Of a stretch of DNA of 64,000 nucleotides, positions 1 through 8,263 are shown piece by piece. A program made the position numbers and the translations under genes. The stretch's first letter is position 1. Each line of letters begins with the position of its first letter. The notes under the pieces are model-generated. The model did not search any database. It worked only from the letters and a program-made list of their open reading frames with translations, and was not told the DNA's origin. The DNA is from Rhodoblastus sp963736175 (GTDB lineage Bacteria > Pseudomonadota > Alphaproteobacteria > Rhizobiales > Beijerinckiaceae), in the NCBI GenBank assembly GCA_963736175.1, contig CAVTNU010000016.1:46604-110603 (forward strand), in the 5' to 3' direction.

Positions 1-254
1 TTTTCCGGGCGGAACCTGATGTCGCGCCAGGCGTCGAAATCGAGCTTGTCGAGACCGTCCGGTAATTTTGGCGGCAGCGCGTCGAAAGGCGCGGCGGCGA
101 GTTCGCGCGCCCGCTTGACCACATCCTCATAGCCGAAATGCGGCGGCGGCGGCTGCACGGCGCCTTGCTGCGCGAAAGCGAAGGACGGGACGACGGCCTG
201 AGCGCCCGAGGCGGCGAGAGCGCTGAGAACAAAGCGACGATCGATCTGAGGCAT
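1..254 (-). CDS. Glucan biosynthesis protein, OpgG/MdoG family (partial, 3' end beyond window)
   Basis: Only the first 84 codons are present. The N-terminus starts with a double arginine (DRRFVLSALAASG) and a hydrophobic stretch ending near AFA, so it has an export signal, possibly of the Tat type. After it come FGYEDVVKRARELAAAPFD and, near residues 70-85, LDFDAWRDIRFRPEK, which is the characteristic start of the OpgG/MdoG periplasmic domain. Family members act in the periplasm in synthesis or branching of osmoregulated periplasmic glucans. The ATG at 254 is the first usable start, because an upstream ATG at 266 runs straight into a stop. OpgG and the Tat-exported OpgD cannot be told apart from this fragment. 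Confidence 0.8.
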   Translation of the reverse strand, partial: MPQIDRRFVLSALAASGAQAVVPSFAFAQQGAVQPPPPHFGYEDVVKRARELAAAPFDALPPKLPDGLDKLDFDAWRDIRFRPE

Positions 255-318
255 CGGGATTCACATGTGAGGAGGATTCGGCGGGTAAATTGACGACTTA
301 TGAAATCTCCGCCCGCTT

Positions 319-335
319 TAGAGCAACCTGCTCTA
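319..335. repeat. Short perfect palindrome TAGAGCA-ACC-TGCTCTA
   Basis: A 7-bp perfect inverted repeat with a 3-base loop lies between the cutA stop and the glucan gene start. It resembles the TAGAAC/GTTCTA and AGAGC/GCTCT palindromes scattered between genes in rhizobial-type genomes. A similar one is at 21604-21617 in this window. It has no T-run, so a terminator is not supported. Confidence 0.45.
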
Positions 336-376
336 GCCGCGTTTTCAGGCGCCGGCAAGGCCGGAAATCGTCGCCG

Positions 377-700
377 TCAACGTTGGGTCGATTGCCGCAG
401 CCAGGCCATATAGGCCGGTTCGCCTTCAAGGATCGGCGCGCGCAGGATTTCCGGCGTTTCATAGGGATGAATGGCGCAGATGGCCTTTGTAATGGCGGCG
501 AAATCCTCGGCGCGCGCCTTGATCTGCAACGACCATTCCTGCGCGCGGGCGATCTCGCCCTTCCAGACGTAGCGGCTCTCGACGCTGGCGATCTGCACGC
601 AGGCGGCGAGGCGAGCCCGCAGCAGCGTTTCGGCGATCTGTTGCGCCCCGGCCTCGCTGTCGATGGTGGTCAGCACAAGACTGAAGCCGCTCATATCCAT
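377..700 (-). CDS. cutA: Divalent cation tolerance protein CutA
   Basis: The 107-residue product has the usual size and layout of CutA: an N-terminal strand (FSLVLTTI), a helix rich in Ala/Glu, the CVQIASVESRYVWKGEI strand-turn-strand, and the conserved HPYETPEI segment near residues 78-85. CutA is a small trimeric protein linked to copper and other divalent ion tolerance; its biochemical role is not settled. The start overlaps the hemH stop by 10 bases (691-700), so the two are probably translated from one message. Confidence 0.93.
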   Translation of the reverse strand: MDMSGFSLVLTTIDSEAGAQQIAETLLRARLAACVQIASVESRYVWKGEIARAQEWSLQIKARAEDFAAITKAICAIHPYETPEILRAPILEGEPAYMAWLRQSTQR

Positions 701-1770
701 CCAGCCAGCTCCGTGCGCGCGATGTCGGCGAGAACCGACAAGGCGCCCTCGCTGTCGTTCAGGCAGGGAACGCGCGAGAATTGTTCGCCGCCGGCCGCCA
801 TGAAGGCGTCGCGGTTATCGACGCCGATCTCCTCGATCGTCTCCAGACAATCGGCGAAAAATCCGGGCGTTATCACGACGATTTTCTTGATCCCCCGCGC
901 CGGCAGGCTTTGGACGGTCTCGAGCGTATAGGGCATGAGCCATTGCCCCGGTCCGAAGCGCGACTGGAACGTCATGTCGAGCTTGTCGGCAAGGCCGCTC
1001 GCCTCGCCAAGCAGCCGCGTCGTCTTGGCGCAATGGCAATAATAGGGATCGCCCTTGTCGAAATATGCCTTCGGCATGCCGTGATAGGAGCAAAGGATTC
1101 GCTCCGGCGCGAAATCGAGACCGGCGAGATGTTCGCGCAAAGCGCCGCTGAGCGCCTCGATATAGGCAGGCCGGTCGTAAAACGGCGCGGCGACGCGCAA
1201 GGTCGGCTGCCAGCGCATGTCCGTCAAAGCGGCGAAGACCGCGTCGGCGACGCTGGCGCTGGTGGCGCCGGCGTATTGCGGATAGAGCGGCGTCACGAGA
1301 ATGCGGTCGCAGCCTTGCGCCTTCAGCGCCGCGACGCGCGATTTGATCGAGGGATTGGCGTAGCGCATCGCCCAATCGACGATCGTTCGACCGTCCTTGT
1401 CGCCAAGACCGCCGTCGGCGATCCAGCGCCCGAGTTTGTCGGCCTGCGCCCGTGTCAGGGTCTTCAACGGCCCCTCGTCGCGCTCCTTGTTCCAGATGGC
1501 GGCGTAATCGCGTCCCCGACGCGCCGGCCGAGTGGTCAAAATGACCAGATTGAGCAACGGCTTCCAGAAAATCGCCGGCGTTTCGACGACGCGCCGATCA
1601 GACAGAAATTCCTTCAGATAGCGACGCATGGAAAAATAGTCGGTCGCGTCAGGCGTGCCGAGATTGACCAGCAACAGGCCGACGCGGCCGATCGCGACGG
1701 CCGGATGGTTTTTCGGAAACGCGGCCTCGTGCGCCACGGGCGCCTCCGACGTCGCGGGAATCGTCGGCAT
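691..1770 (-). CDS. hemH: Ferrochelatase
   Basis: The 359-residue protein inserts ferrous iron into protoporphyrin IX, the last step of haem synthesis. The family start VGLLLVNLGTPDATD is at residues 30-44. The catalytic histidine is in CSYHGMP (His230), and the acidic motif DCLETIEEI is near 308-316. PLYPQYAG (161-168) is also conserved. The first ~25 residues are extra relative to the core fold. cutA overlaps its 3' end. The inhibitor-domain gene at 1777-2619 lies only 6 bases upstream, so the three may be co-transcribed. The companion haem gene hemN lies divergently about 1.1 kb away. Confidence 0.96.
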   Translation of the reverse strand: MPTIPATSEAPVAHEAAFPKNHPAVAIGRVGLLLVNLGTPDATDYFSMRRYLKEFLSDRRVVETPAIFWKPLLNLVILTTRPARRGRDYAAIWNKERDEGPLKTLTRAQADKLGRWIADGGLGDKDGRTIVDWAMRYANPSIKSRVAALKAQGCDRILVTPLYPQYAGATSASVADAVFAALTDMRWQPTLRVAAPFYDRPAYIEALSGALREHLAGLDFAPERILCSYHGMPKAYFDKGDPYYCHCAKTTRLLGEASGLADKLDMTFQSRFGPGQWLMPYTLETVQSLPARGIKKIVVITPGFFADCLETIEEIGVDNRDAFMAAGGEQFSRVPCLNDSEGALSVLADIARTELAGWI

Positions 1771-1776
1771 CAGCGC

Positions 1777-2619
1777 TCACATCCGTTTGAGAATGAGCGG
1801 ATTGCCGTCCTTGGGATCTTTCGCCCAGGTTCCGTCCGCTTGAAAGTCGAGATGAGCGACATGGCCCTTGCGCGCCGTCAGGATGATTCGCCCGCGCTCC
1901 AGCGCCCAGCTGACCGGATCGAAAATGATCAGGCCCTGATCGCGACAGGCGGGCGCCAGCACCGCGCGCAAAGCCGAACCACGCGTTTCGTTTTCCAGAG
2001 TCAGCATGCAGCCTGTCTTGCGGCCCTCGCCGCGCAGGACGCTGTAATGTCCGGCGACGTCACCGCTGTGTTTGGGCGCGTTGGCGAGCGCGCCGGCGCG
2101 GCCGGATTCAAGCGCGACCGGCGCCTTCGCCGCCGCGGTCGAACCGGTGGGAAGGGTCGTGTCGACCGCGCCAGCGGCGCTGGTCGAGCCGGGAATATGC
2201 AGGGAATTCAACCGATAGATTTCCCCGCCGGGTCCCTTCGCGGTCATTCGCGCGCCGTCCAGCGTGAAATCCAACACCTCCTGGCCGGCGGCGTCGACCA
2301 AGCTCAGGCGATTTTCGCCTCTCGCCCGCCAGGCCTCGACGCTGAACAAAATCGGCATGGCTCGCCGACAGCCGGCCGGCATGCCGATGAAGCCGCCGCC
2401 CGGCGTCAGCTCTTCCTTGAGCAGCACCTGGCAATTGCGATGGGAATGTTCCTGCGCGAGATCCCAAGAACCGCCAGCCTTGCCCGGCGCGGAAAAGTCG
2501 ACGGCGGCGCATGTTTGCGTCGCGCAAAGAAAAGCCCCCGCCGCGAACAGGCGTCCCGCCCATTTCGTCGGCGAAGCCCGTCGAATGAGGATTGGCGCAA
2601 CAAGGCGTCGAATGTTCAT
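1777..2619 (-). CDS. Exported protein with two tandem AprI/Inh-type protease inhibitor domains
   Basis: The reading frame is open from 2667, but ATG at 2619 (MNIRRLVAPI) gives a typical signal peptide: basic start, hydrophobic core, cut near CAAVDF. The mature protein (~280 aa precursor) has two copies of a domain of about 90 residues, each with W, a Cys pair and a short beta pattern. Copy 1 runs from GGSWDL to the first EIYRL. Copy 2 runs from VAGHYSVL to the C-terminus, with Cys in TGCMLTL and PACRDQG. The pattern matches the Inh/AprI family (alkaline metalloprotease inhibitor fold), which forms small beta barrels in the periplasm. No partner protease is visible nearby. The domain call is by motif layout, not by search. 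Confidence 0.65.
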   Translation of the reverse strand: MNIRRLVAPILIRRASPTKWAGRLFAAGAFLCATQTCAAVDFSAPGKAGGSWDLAQEHSHRNCQVLLKEELTPGGGFIGMPAGCRRAMPILFSVEAWRARGENRLSLVDAAGQEVLDFTLDGARMTAKGPGGEIYRLNSLHIPGSTSAAGAVDTTLPTGSTAAAKAPVALESGRAGALANAPKHSGDVAGHYSVLRGEGRKTGCMLTLENETRGSALRAVLAPACRDQGLIIFDPVSWALERGRIILTARKGHVAHLDFQADGTWAKDPKDGNPLILKRM

Positions 2620-2810
2620 CGCGGCGGCCCTCTGAATCAAAAATCCTTGGCGCAGCGCCTTATTCATGCGCCTGCGAACAGGCCGACGTCAAACGCGGAA
2701 CGGCCATTCGACAGGTCTAACCGCGCGGCCTTGCGCCAGGGGCGCCAACGTGAAAAATGCGCGCCGGATCGCGCCGGCGGGAGGCGCAGGCTTGCTTTCC
2801 TTCGATAATT

Positions 2811-2824
2811 TTGACCAAAGTCAA
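2811..2824 (+). promoter_or_regulatory. FNR/FixK-type box upstream of hemN
   Basis: TTGAC-CAAA-GTCAA is a perfect inverted repeat matching the TTGAY-N4-RTCAA consensus of FNR, Anr and FixK regulators. It is centred 41 bases before the hemN start codon. Oxygen-independent coproporphyrinogen oxidase genes are known targets of this family under low oxygen. The position is odd: a class II site (centre at -41.5) would put the transcript start on the ATG itself. Confidence 0.75.
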
Positions 2825-2857
2825 AGCAGAAAGACGCCGCTCTTGCGAGAAAGCCCT

Positions 2858-4222
2858 ATGAGCGCCCAACATGACAATCTCGACGCCGCGCTGATTTTGG
2901 CGGAAAAGTCCGCGCCGCGGTACACCAGCTACCCGACCGCGCCGCATTTTTCGCCGGCGGTCGGAGCCGAAACGGCGACCAAATGGCTGGCCGCCTTGCC
3001 GCCGGCTTCGGCGCTTTCGCTCTATCTGCATGTGCCTTATTGTAGCGCCATCTGCAATTATTGCGGCTGCCACACCAAAGCGGTGCAGCGCGCCGAGCCG
3101 CTCGACGCCTATGAAGACTATCTGGCTCGGGAAATCGACCTCGTCGCGCGTCTGACGCCGGCCAAGCGCGTCACCGACGCCCACTGGGGCGGCGGCACAC
3201 CAAGCCTACTCGGTCCCAATCGGCTTTTGCGCCTGTCGCGGGCGCTGAAAGATCGATTCGAATTCGCGCCGAACGTCGAATACGCCATCGAACTCGATCC
3301 GCGCACGGTCGATCCCGCGCTCGTCGAGGCTTTAGCCGCCTGCGGCTTCACCCGCGTCAGCCTGGGCGTTCAGGATTTGAACCACCACGTTCAGGAAGCC
3401 ATCGGTCGCATCCAGCCGTTCGAGGTCGTCGAGACCGCCGTCAATCTTCTGCGCGGCGCCGGAATCGCGGCGATTAATCTCGACCTGATGTACGGCCTGC
3501 CGGAGCAAACGCTGGAGGACGTGCGCCATTCCATGCGGCTGGCCGCCGAGTTGAACCCAAGCCGGCTGGCGATTTTCGGCTACGCCCATGTGCCCTGGTT
3601 CAAGGTGCATCAACGCCTGATCGACGCCTCCGCTCTGCCGGGCGCGGCCGAACGCCTGCAACAGGCCGCGGCGGCGCGGCGAACCCTGGCCGAATACGGC
3701 TATGAGGCGATCGGCCTCGATCATTTCGCCAAACCCGACGATCCGCTCGCCGTCGCCGCGCGCAGCAAGACCATGCGCCGCAACTTCCAGGGCTATACGA
3801 CCGACGCGGCCGACGCGCTGCTGCCTTTCGGCGTGTCGTCGATCGGCCGTCTGCCGCAAGGCTATGTGCAGAACGCTCCTGATCTCGGCACTTGGCGGCG
3901 GGCTATCGATGATGGACGGCTGCCTGTCGTCAAAGGCGTCGCCTTCAGCGTCGAGGATCTGGCGCGCGGTGCCGTGATCGAAAAGCTGATGTGCGATTTT
4001 TCCGTCGACTACGGCGCGATCGGCGCGGCGTTTTTGGGCGACGAGCGCGCCTTCGACGACGCTTTGCCTGAATTGCTTCAGTTCGAGCGCGACGGGGTGA
4101 TCACGCTCGCCGGCCGCGTCGTAACCCTGACCGAGGCCGGAAAACCCTTCCTGCGCTTGCCCGCCAGCGCCTTCGACGCCTATCTCAAGACCAGGGCGGC
4201 GCGCCATTCGGTCGCCGTCTAA
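2858..4222 (+). CDS. hemN: Oxygen-independent coproporphyrinogen III oxidase
   Basis: The 454-residue radical-SAM enzyme decarboxylates coproporphyrinogen III to protoporphyrinogen IX without oxygen. It opens with PRYTSYPTAPHF (20-31), the typical HemN start. The 4Fe-4S cysteines are Cys62, Cys66 and Cys69, with Cys71 next to them (YCSAICNYCGC). GGGTPSLL and the LGVQDLNHHVQ region follow. The frame is open upstream to 2666, but ATG 2858 fits family length and lies behind GAGAAAG and the FNR/FixK box. It is divergent from the inhibitor-domain gene. Low-oxygen induction is inferred from the box. Confidence 0.96.
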   Translation: MSAQHDNLDAALILAEKSAPRYTSYPTAPHFSPAVGAETATKWLAALPPASALSLYLHVPYCSAICNYCGCHTKAVQRAEPLDAYEDYLAREIDLVARLTPAKRVTDAHWGGGTPSLLGPNRLLRLSRALKDRFEFAPNVEYAIELDPRTVDPALVEALAACGFTRVSLGVQDLNHHVQEAIGRIQPFEVVETAVNLLRGAGIAAINLDLMYGLPEQTLEDVRHSMRLAAELNPSRLAIFGYAHVPWFKVHQRLIDASALPGAAERLQQAAAARRTLAEYGYEAIGLDHFAKPDDPLAVAARSKTMRRNFQGYTTDAADALLPFGVSSIGRLPQGYVQNAPDLGTWRRAIDDGRLPVVKGVAFSVEDLARGAVIEKLMCDFSVDYGAIGAAFLGDERAFDDALPELLQFERDGVITLAGRVVTLTEAGKPFLRLPASAFDAYLKTRAARHSVAV

Positions 4223-4228
4223 CGAGGT

Positions 4229-4828
4229 TCAAATGTCCCGGCCTTCGACTTCGGGCGCGGTCTTGCCGACGCCTTGGCGCGCCGTTTCGTCGTGCGGATC
4301 AAGGCTCAACGCACGCCGATAGATGTCCAGCGCCTGGGCGTCCTGGCCCTGATCGCGCAACAACGCGCCGAGCGCGTCGAGAGCGCCCAGATGGCGCGGT
4401 TCGATTTTCAGCGCCTGTTCGAAATCACGTCTGGCCGCCTCTTTGTCGCCGGCCGTCGTCTGCGCCCGCGCGACGAAGGCGGCGGCCCATGTCGGCTCCA
4501 GAACGACGATGCGGTCGAGCAACGTTCGCGCCAGCGACAATTGTCCCGACGCCAGCGCCTCATGCGCGCGGTGCATCAAAAGATCGGCGGTGGGCGAACC
4601 CGAATGGGCGAAAACGCCGGCGATCGCCAGCCTGATGTCGCCGGCTTCGTCCGCGTCCTGCGCACGGGCCAGACGCGCGAACAGATCGTCGAGGACTTTG
4701 CGACGCGCTTGCGCTTCGCTCACCGGCGGCGCGGCGACATTTTCCGGCGCGGCCGAAGCGGCGGGGCACGACGAAGGCGAAACGGCGATCAGAAGACCGG
4801 CGACGACGGCCAAAGGCGATAGACGCAT
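4229..4828 (-). CDS. Exported TPR-repeat protein
   Basis: The 199-residue precursor starts at ATG 4828 with a signal peptide (MRLSPLAVVAGLLIAVSPSS, cleavage near SAA). The reading frame extends further upstream but runs across rpmJ, so that start is rejected. The C-terminal two thirds hold TPR-like helices with ALASGQLSLARTLLDRIVVLEP, AARRDFEQALKIEPRH and AQALDIYRRALSLDPHD, about three repeats. Such proteins are usually periplasmic scaffolds. The gene ends 6 bases from the hemN stop (convergent). The specific role is unknown. Confidence 0.8.
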   Translation of the reverse strand: MRLSPLAVVAGLLIAVSPSSCPAASAAPENVAAPPVSEAQARRKVLDDLFARLARAQDADEAGDIRLAIAGVFAHSGSPTADLLMHRAHEALASGQLSLARTLLDRIVVLEPTWAAAFVARAQTTAGDKEAARRDFEQALKIEPRHLGALDALGALLRDQGQDAQALDIYRRALSLDPHDETARQGVGKTAPEVEGRDI

Positions 4829-4906
4829 GGCGGCGATGTTACCGTGGATTGGCCGGCGCGGGGAAGCGAAATTGCCGCCGGGCCGAGGCGGACGCCGCGA
4901 CTTGGC

Positions 4907-4933
4907 AAAAAAAAAGCCCCGGCGAACCGGGGC
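4907..4933 (-). terminator. Intrinsic terminator of rpmJ
   Basis: On the minus strand a GCCCCGG / CCGGGGC stem with a four-base loop is followed by nine T residues. It lies 30 bases downstream of the rpmJ stop, and upstream of the TPR gene start. Confidence 0.9.
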
Positions 4934-4962
4934 CTGTCGAGGCGGCGCGTCAAGCGCCAAAA

Positions 4963-5088
4963 TCAGCCCTGGCGGGCTTTGTAACGCTTCTGCGTCTTGT
5001 TGATGATGTAGACACGGCCCTTGCGGCGCACGAGCTGGTTGTCGCGGTGGCGCGAACGCAGCGATTTGAGCGAGTTGCGGACTTTCAT
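4963..5088 (-). CDS. rpmJ: 50S ribosomal protein L36
   Basis: A 41-codon gene encodes MKVRNSLKSLRSRHRDNQL followed by RRKGRVYIINKTQKRYKARQG. This is the longer alphaproteobacterial L36 type that lacks the four zinc-binding cysteines. It is a single-gene transcription unit with a strong terminator directly downstream. L36 binds 23S rRNA in the large subunit. Confidence 0.96.
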   Translation of the reverse strand: MKVRNSLKSLRSRHRDNQLVRRKGRVYIINKTQKRYKARQG

Positions 5089-5295
5089 CGTGAACCTTGG
5101 TCAATAGGGGCGCGGGGAGCGCCCGCAACCGGAAATCGGAGGCGGTCCTATGCCTCATTTAGCCGCCGCGATCAACCCCTTTTCGTCCTCGCGGTGTAAG
5201 AAACTGTCGCGACGGGCCCGAATATCCCGCTTGAGCGCCGTTCGCAGCGCCGGCGGGGATGGCGCCTCCGGCCTTTGAATGCTATTGGGCGGGCC

Positions 5296-5350
5296 ACTTG
5301 TTTAGACGCATATTCTTGTCCGAAAACTCCGCAGCTTTTCGGGAGTATGC
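5296..5350. repeat. Dispersed palindromic element (RIME-like)
   Basis: The stretch starting ACTTGTTTAGACGCATATTC forms a long imperfect hairpin: GCATATTCTTGTCCGAAAA at the left pairs with TTTTCGGGAGTATGC at the right (5308-5350). A degenerate copy of its left part (TGTTTCACCGCATATTC) is at 33958-33974 and another at 44516-44532. This resembles the intergenic mosaic palindromes of Rhizobiales. It ends 24 bases before the YqaA-type gene and could lie in its 5' leader. Confidence 0.55.
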
Positions 5351-5374
5351 TCAAGCGGCAAATTCAAGGGCCCT

Positions 5375-5956
5375 ATGTTCAACCGCCTCTACAAATGGAC
5401 GCTTTCGCTCGCCGAAAGCCGGCGCGCAACCTGGGCCCTGGCGGCGATCGCCTTCGCCGAAAGCTCATTCTTTCCGATCCCGCCCGACGTCATCTTGGCG
5501 CCGATGTCGCTGGCCCAGCCGAAAAAAGCCTGGACCTACGCCGCCATCTGTTCGCTCGCTTCGGTCGCCGGCGGCGCGCTCGGCTATTTCATCGGCGCCT
5601 TTCTTTACGAAACGCTCGGCCATTGGTTGATCCAGCTTTACGGTTATGGCCCGCGCATCGACACCTTGCGCGCCTTCTACGCGCAATGGGGCTGGGCTTT
5701 CATCCTGGTCAAGGGGTTGACCCCCATTCCCTTCAAGCTGGTCACCATCGTCAGCGGCCTGCTGGGGTACAATTTCGCGCTGTTCATCGCCCTCGCCGCT
5801 ATCACCCGCAGCGCCCGCTTCTTCGCCCTGGCGGCCATTCTCAACCATTTCGGCGACCCGATCCGGATTTTGCTGGAAAAGCATTTCGCCTTGTTTTTGG
5901 GGCTGCTGCTGGCCATCATCATCGCCGGGTTCTGGATCGCGGCGCGGCTCGTCTGA
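5375..5956 (+). CDS. YqaA/DedA-like inner membrane protein
   Basis: The 193-residue protein has about four hydrophobic segments. It carries the family pattern FAESSFFPIPPDVILAPM (residues 27-44), then AGGALGYFIGAF and GWAFILVKGLTPIPFKLVTI (residues ~105-125). These glycine- and proline-rich motifs belong to the DedA/SNARE-associated superfamily, YqaA branch. Some members transport or flip lipids; no substrate can be assigned here. The gene stops 2 bases before dsbB, so the two are probably one transcript. Confidence 0.85.
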   Translation: MFNRLYKWTLSLAESRRATWALAAIAFAESSFFPIPPDVILAPMSLAQPKKAWTYAAICSLASVAGGALGYFIGAFLYETLGHWLIQLYGYGPRIDTLRAFYAQWGWAFILVKGLTPIPFKLVTIVSGLLGYNFALFIALAAITRSARFFALAAILNHFGDPIRILLEKHFALFLGLLLAIIIAGFWIAARLV

Positions 5957-5958
5957 TC

Positions 5959-6498
5959 ATGCGGGAAATCCTCGTTCAAAAATTGCGTCAGGCCGGCTCG
6001 AAAGAGGCCGCCCTGCTGATTTTCCTCGTCGCCGGCGCGACCATCGCCGGCGCCTGGGTCTATCAGGGGCTCGGCTACGCGCCGTGCGAATTGTGCCTGA
6101 AAGAGCGCATCCCCTATTATTTCGCCATTCCGCTGGCCGGCTTGAGCTATGTCCTCGCCCGGCGCGGACGCGACGGTCTCGCCGCCGCGGCGCTCGGCGG
6201 ACTGGCCATCGTGTTTTTCGTCTGCGCGATCATCGGCGCCTATCACGCCGGCGTCGAATGGAAACTTTGGCCCGGGCCGACCGACTGCACCGGCGCCTTC
6301 GCCAAACCCGCCTCGAACGCCGATTTCCTGCGCCAGCTTGAAAACGTCAAGGTCGTGCGTTGCGACGAGCCGGCGTTGAAAGTCCTCGGCCTGTCGCTGG
6401 CCGCCTGGTATGGCCTGATCTCGGCCGGCCTCGCCGTCGTCGCCGGATTTGGCGCCGCCCGGGCCGATAGAAATCAGAGCCTTTCCCGGCCCGACTGA
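5959..6498 (+). CDS. dsbB: Disulfide bond formation protein DsbB
   Basis: The 179-residue membrane protein reoxidises DsbA using ubiquinone. It has about four transmembrane helices and both expected cysteine pairs: APCELC (Cys43, Cys46) in the first periplasmic loop and Cys110/Cys135 (TDCTG and VRCDE) in the second. Start ATG 5959 lies 2 bases after the previous stop, giving translational coupling. Confidence 0.93.
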   Translation: MREILVQKLRQAGSKEAALLIFLVAGATIAGAWVYQGLGYAPCELCLKERIPYYFAIPLAGLSYVLARRGRDGLAAAALGGLAIVFFVCAIIGAYHAGVEWKLWPGPTDCTGAFAKPASNADFLRQLENVKVVRCDEPALKVLGLSLAAWYGLISAGLAVVAGFGAARADRNQSLSRPD

Positions 6499-6631
6499 GG
6501 CATTCCGCCGGGACCATTTGGCCGATCGCGCCGCCAAAGATGCGCGCCCATTGATGCGGCTTGATTTTCGCGCCTTAGTTTTGGCGTATTTTGTTCTTAT
6601 TTTGTTCTAGTCCTCGCAATGGATTAGACCT

Positions 6632-7906
6632 ATGAATTTTCCCCGCGCGGCTGAGCCAACAAACTTTTCATTTCGCCGCGCCGGGTTCGAAGATCTTCCA
6701 CCTCCTCCTTCTTTTCGCGCCGCGCCGCAGCTGACGCACTCCGGCGTCGTGCTGGGCGAAGGCGTTGTCCTTGCGCCCTTGGCGTCTGACGGAGGGCTTG
6801 TCCTGTCGGGTCGCGAGACAGATTTATTCATCTTGCTCTCGCTGGCGCAGGGGCGCGCCGCCTCACCCAACGCCATCCACGGATTTGGCGGCGTCTCGAA
6901 AAGCCTTCGCGACGGCGATGTCGCGCTCGCGGCGATCAGACTGGCGCAGATCGGCCTGCCGGCCCTGCGCGACGAACGCGACGCGGAATTGCTCAGGGTC
7001 GGCGCGCGATGTCTGGCCAAAGGCCATTCGCCATGGGAAATCCTGCATGCAGCGGGGATAGAAGGCGAAAATATCCGCCTGTTCTAGGCCGAGTGGAACG
7101 AGGCGCTTCATCCGCGCGATCCCGGCAATGGACGTTTCGTGGGCGCCGGCGACGCCTCGAACGCCCCGCCTTCGGTTCCAGACTCCAACCCCAAACCTGT
7201 CGGCGCGGCGGCTGGCGGCGTGACCGTGCTGACGCCGGGCGCCGCGCAATCCTTTTTGGCGCGTGGCGCCGTCGCGCTGACCGCCACGAGCTTCGCGGTT
7301 GCAGGCGGCGTCCTGGCCTTGACCGCATCGGGCTGGGTCCTCGTGCACGGCCCCAAGGGCGATATCACGGACGGCCCTTCTTATTGGCTGCCAGGAGTTC
7401 CGGCTGAAAATTCGAGCAAGGAGCACGCCGATCGCGCCCCGCCACACGCGCCGGCGGTTTCTACGCCAGTTTCCACCCCCGCCGACCCATGCCAGCATGA
7501 TCCGTCCTGCGTGCCCAAACAGGCCGAAAGCGCCGACGCGAGGTTGAAGAAACCGAGTTATAGGCCCGGAGCCTCGGACGGCGGGCCTGGCCAGTGGGCT
7601 TTTGCCAACGAAGGCATGAAGGATCTGCCAACCACTTATCAAAATAAAATCACCGGCGCGCCAAACGGAATGATCTACAGGGTGCAAAATCCTTTGACAA
7701 AAAAAGGCGTTACCAAATTTGATAGCTATGACTCGGCGACAAATACCCTGATCGATGCGAAACGCTGGACGGGCTGGCCGATTGGGAAGCAATTTTCAAC
7801 GGATTCTGTTCTGGAACAGGCGAACGCACAAATTAGCGCCGCAGGCTCATCGGGCGCACGGATCCGATGGGTTATGTCATCACAGGAAAAAGCTGGATTG
7901 GTTTGA
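6632..7906 (+). pseudogene. Polymorphic toxin with C-terminal Tox-REase-5-like nuclease domain, broken by in-frame amber stop
   Basis: One continuous frame of 424 codons is interrupted by a single TAG at 7085-7087 (codon 152); the same frame is open on both sides. Residues 1-151 form an Ala/Leu-rich helical N-domain. Just after the stop comes WNEALHPRDPGNGRFV, the linker seen in phage-like and polymorphic toxins. A hydrophobic segment lies at ~210-239 and a Pro/Ser-rich spacer with Cys at ~255-300. The last ~100 residues have a PD-(D/E)xK-like pattern, TKFDSYDSATNTLIDAKRW (Asp364, Asp375, Lys377), and then an EQANAQI helix. This fits the Tox-REase-5 type of restriction-fold toxin. The immunity gene follows. 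A GTG at 7139 could restart translation, but no good ribosome site is seen. Loss of function, readthrough or a sequencing error all remain possible. Confidence 0.65.
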
Positions 7907-7967
7907 GCTATACTCAAAAAGGCGGACCTGCAGGACAGCATTTCCATTGTCATCATGGAGCCGTAAA

Positions 7968-8263
7968 ATGACCAGCACCATCCCGAACAAGCTTGAAATC
8001 AACTGTTTTGCCCCGCCGGAAAATCTCAACGCGCGGCAGGCGCTCGAAAAAATGCGGCGCTTCCTCATTGGCCTTGAAAAGGTCTCGCCCTGGCGCAGGC
8101 CCTTCGACGTCAGCGGCTCGACAGCCGAACACGCCAATATGCCTATCGCCGCCGATCTGTCGGAATTTGACTCCGTCGCGATGGTCGCCCTGCGGGACGC
8201 CGAACAGACTTTCCGCTTTATTAATCCCGACAAGGACAACTTCAATCTGGATTATGAGTCTCA
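7968..8263 (+). pseudogene. Immunity protein (Imm52-like), 5' part, interrupted by IS element
   Basis: ATG 7968 has GGAG seven bases upstream and lies 61 bases after the toxin stop. The 98 encoded residues include LEINCFAPPENLNARQALEKM, FLIGLEKVSPWRRPFDVSG and FRFINPDKDNFNLDYES, then run into the IS. Size, order directly behind a Tox-REase-5-like toxin, and the W-x-P pattern fit the Imm52 immunity family. It should bind and block the nuclease in the cytoplasm. The rest of the gene lies at 9202-9693. Confidence 0.6.

Noticed and set aside
781..2808. Long plus-strand open frame (675 codons) opposite hemH and the inhibitor-domain gene
   Set aside because: Antisense shadow; no domain, and it crosses two genes and a promoter region.
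4829..5158. N-terminal extension of the TPR protein to 5158
   Set aside because: It would run antisense-free but straight through rpmJ on the same strand in another frame and across its terminator; ATG 4828 begins a normal signal peptide.
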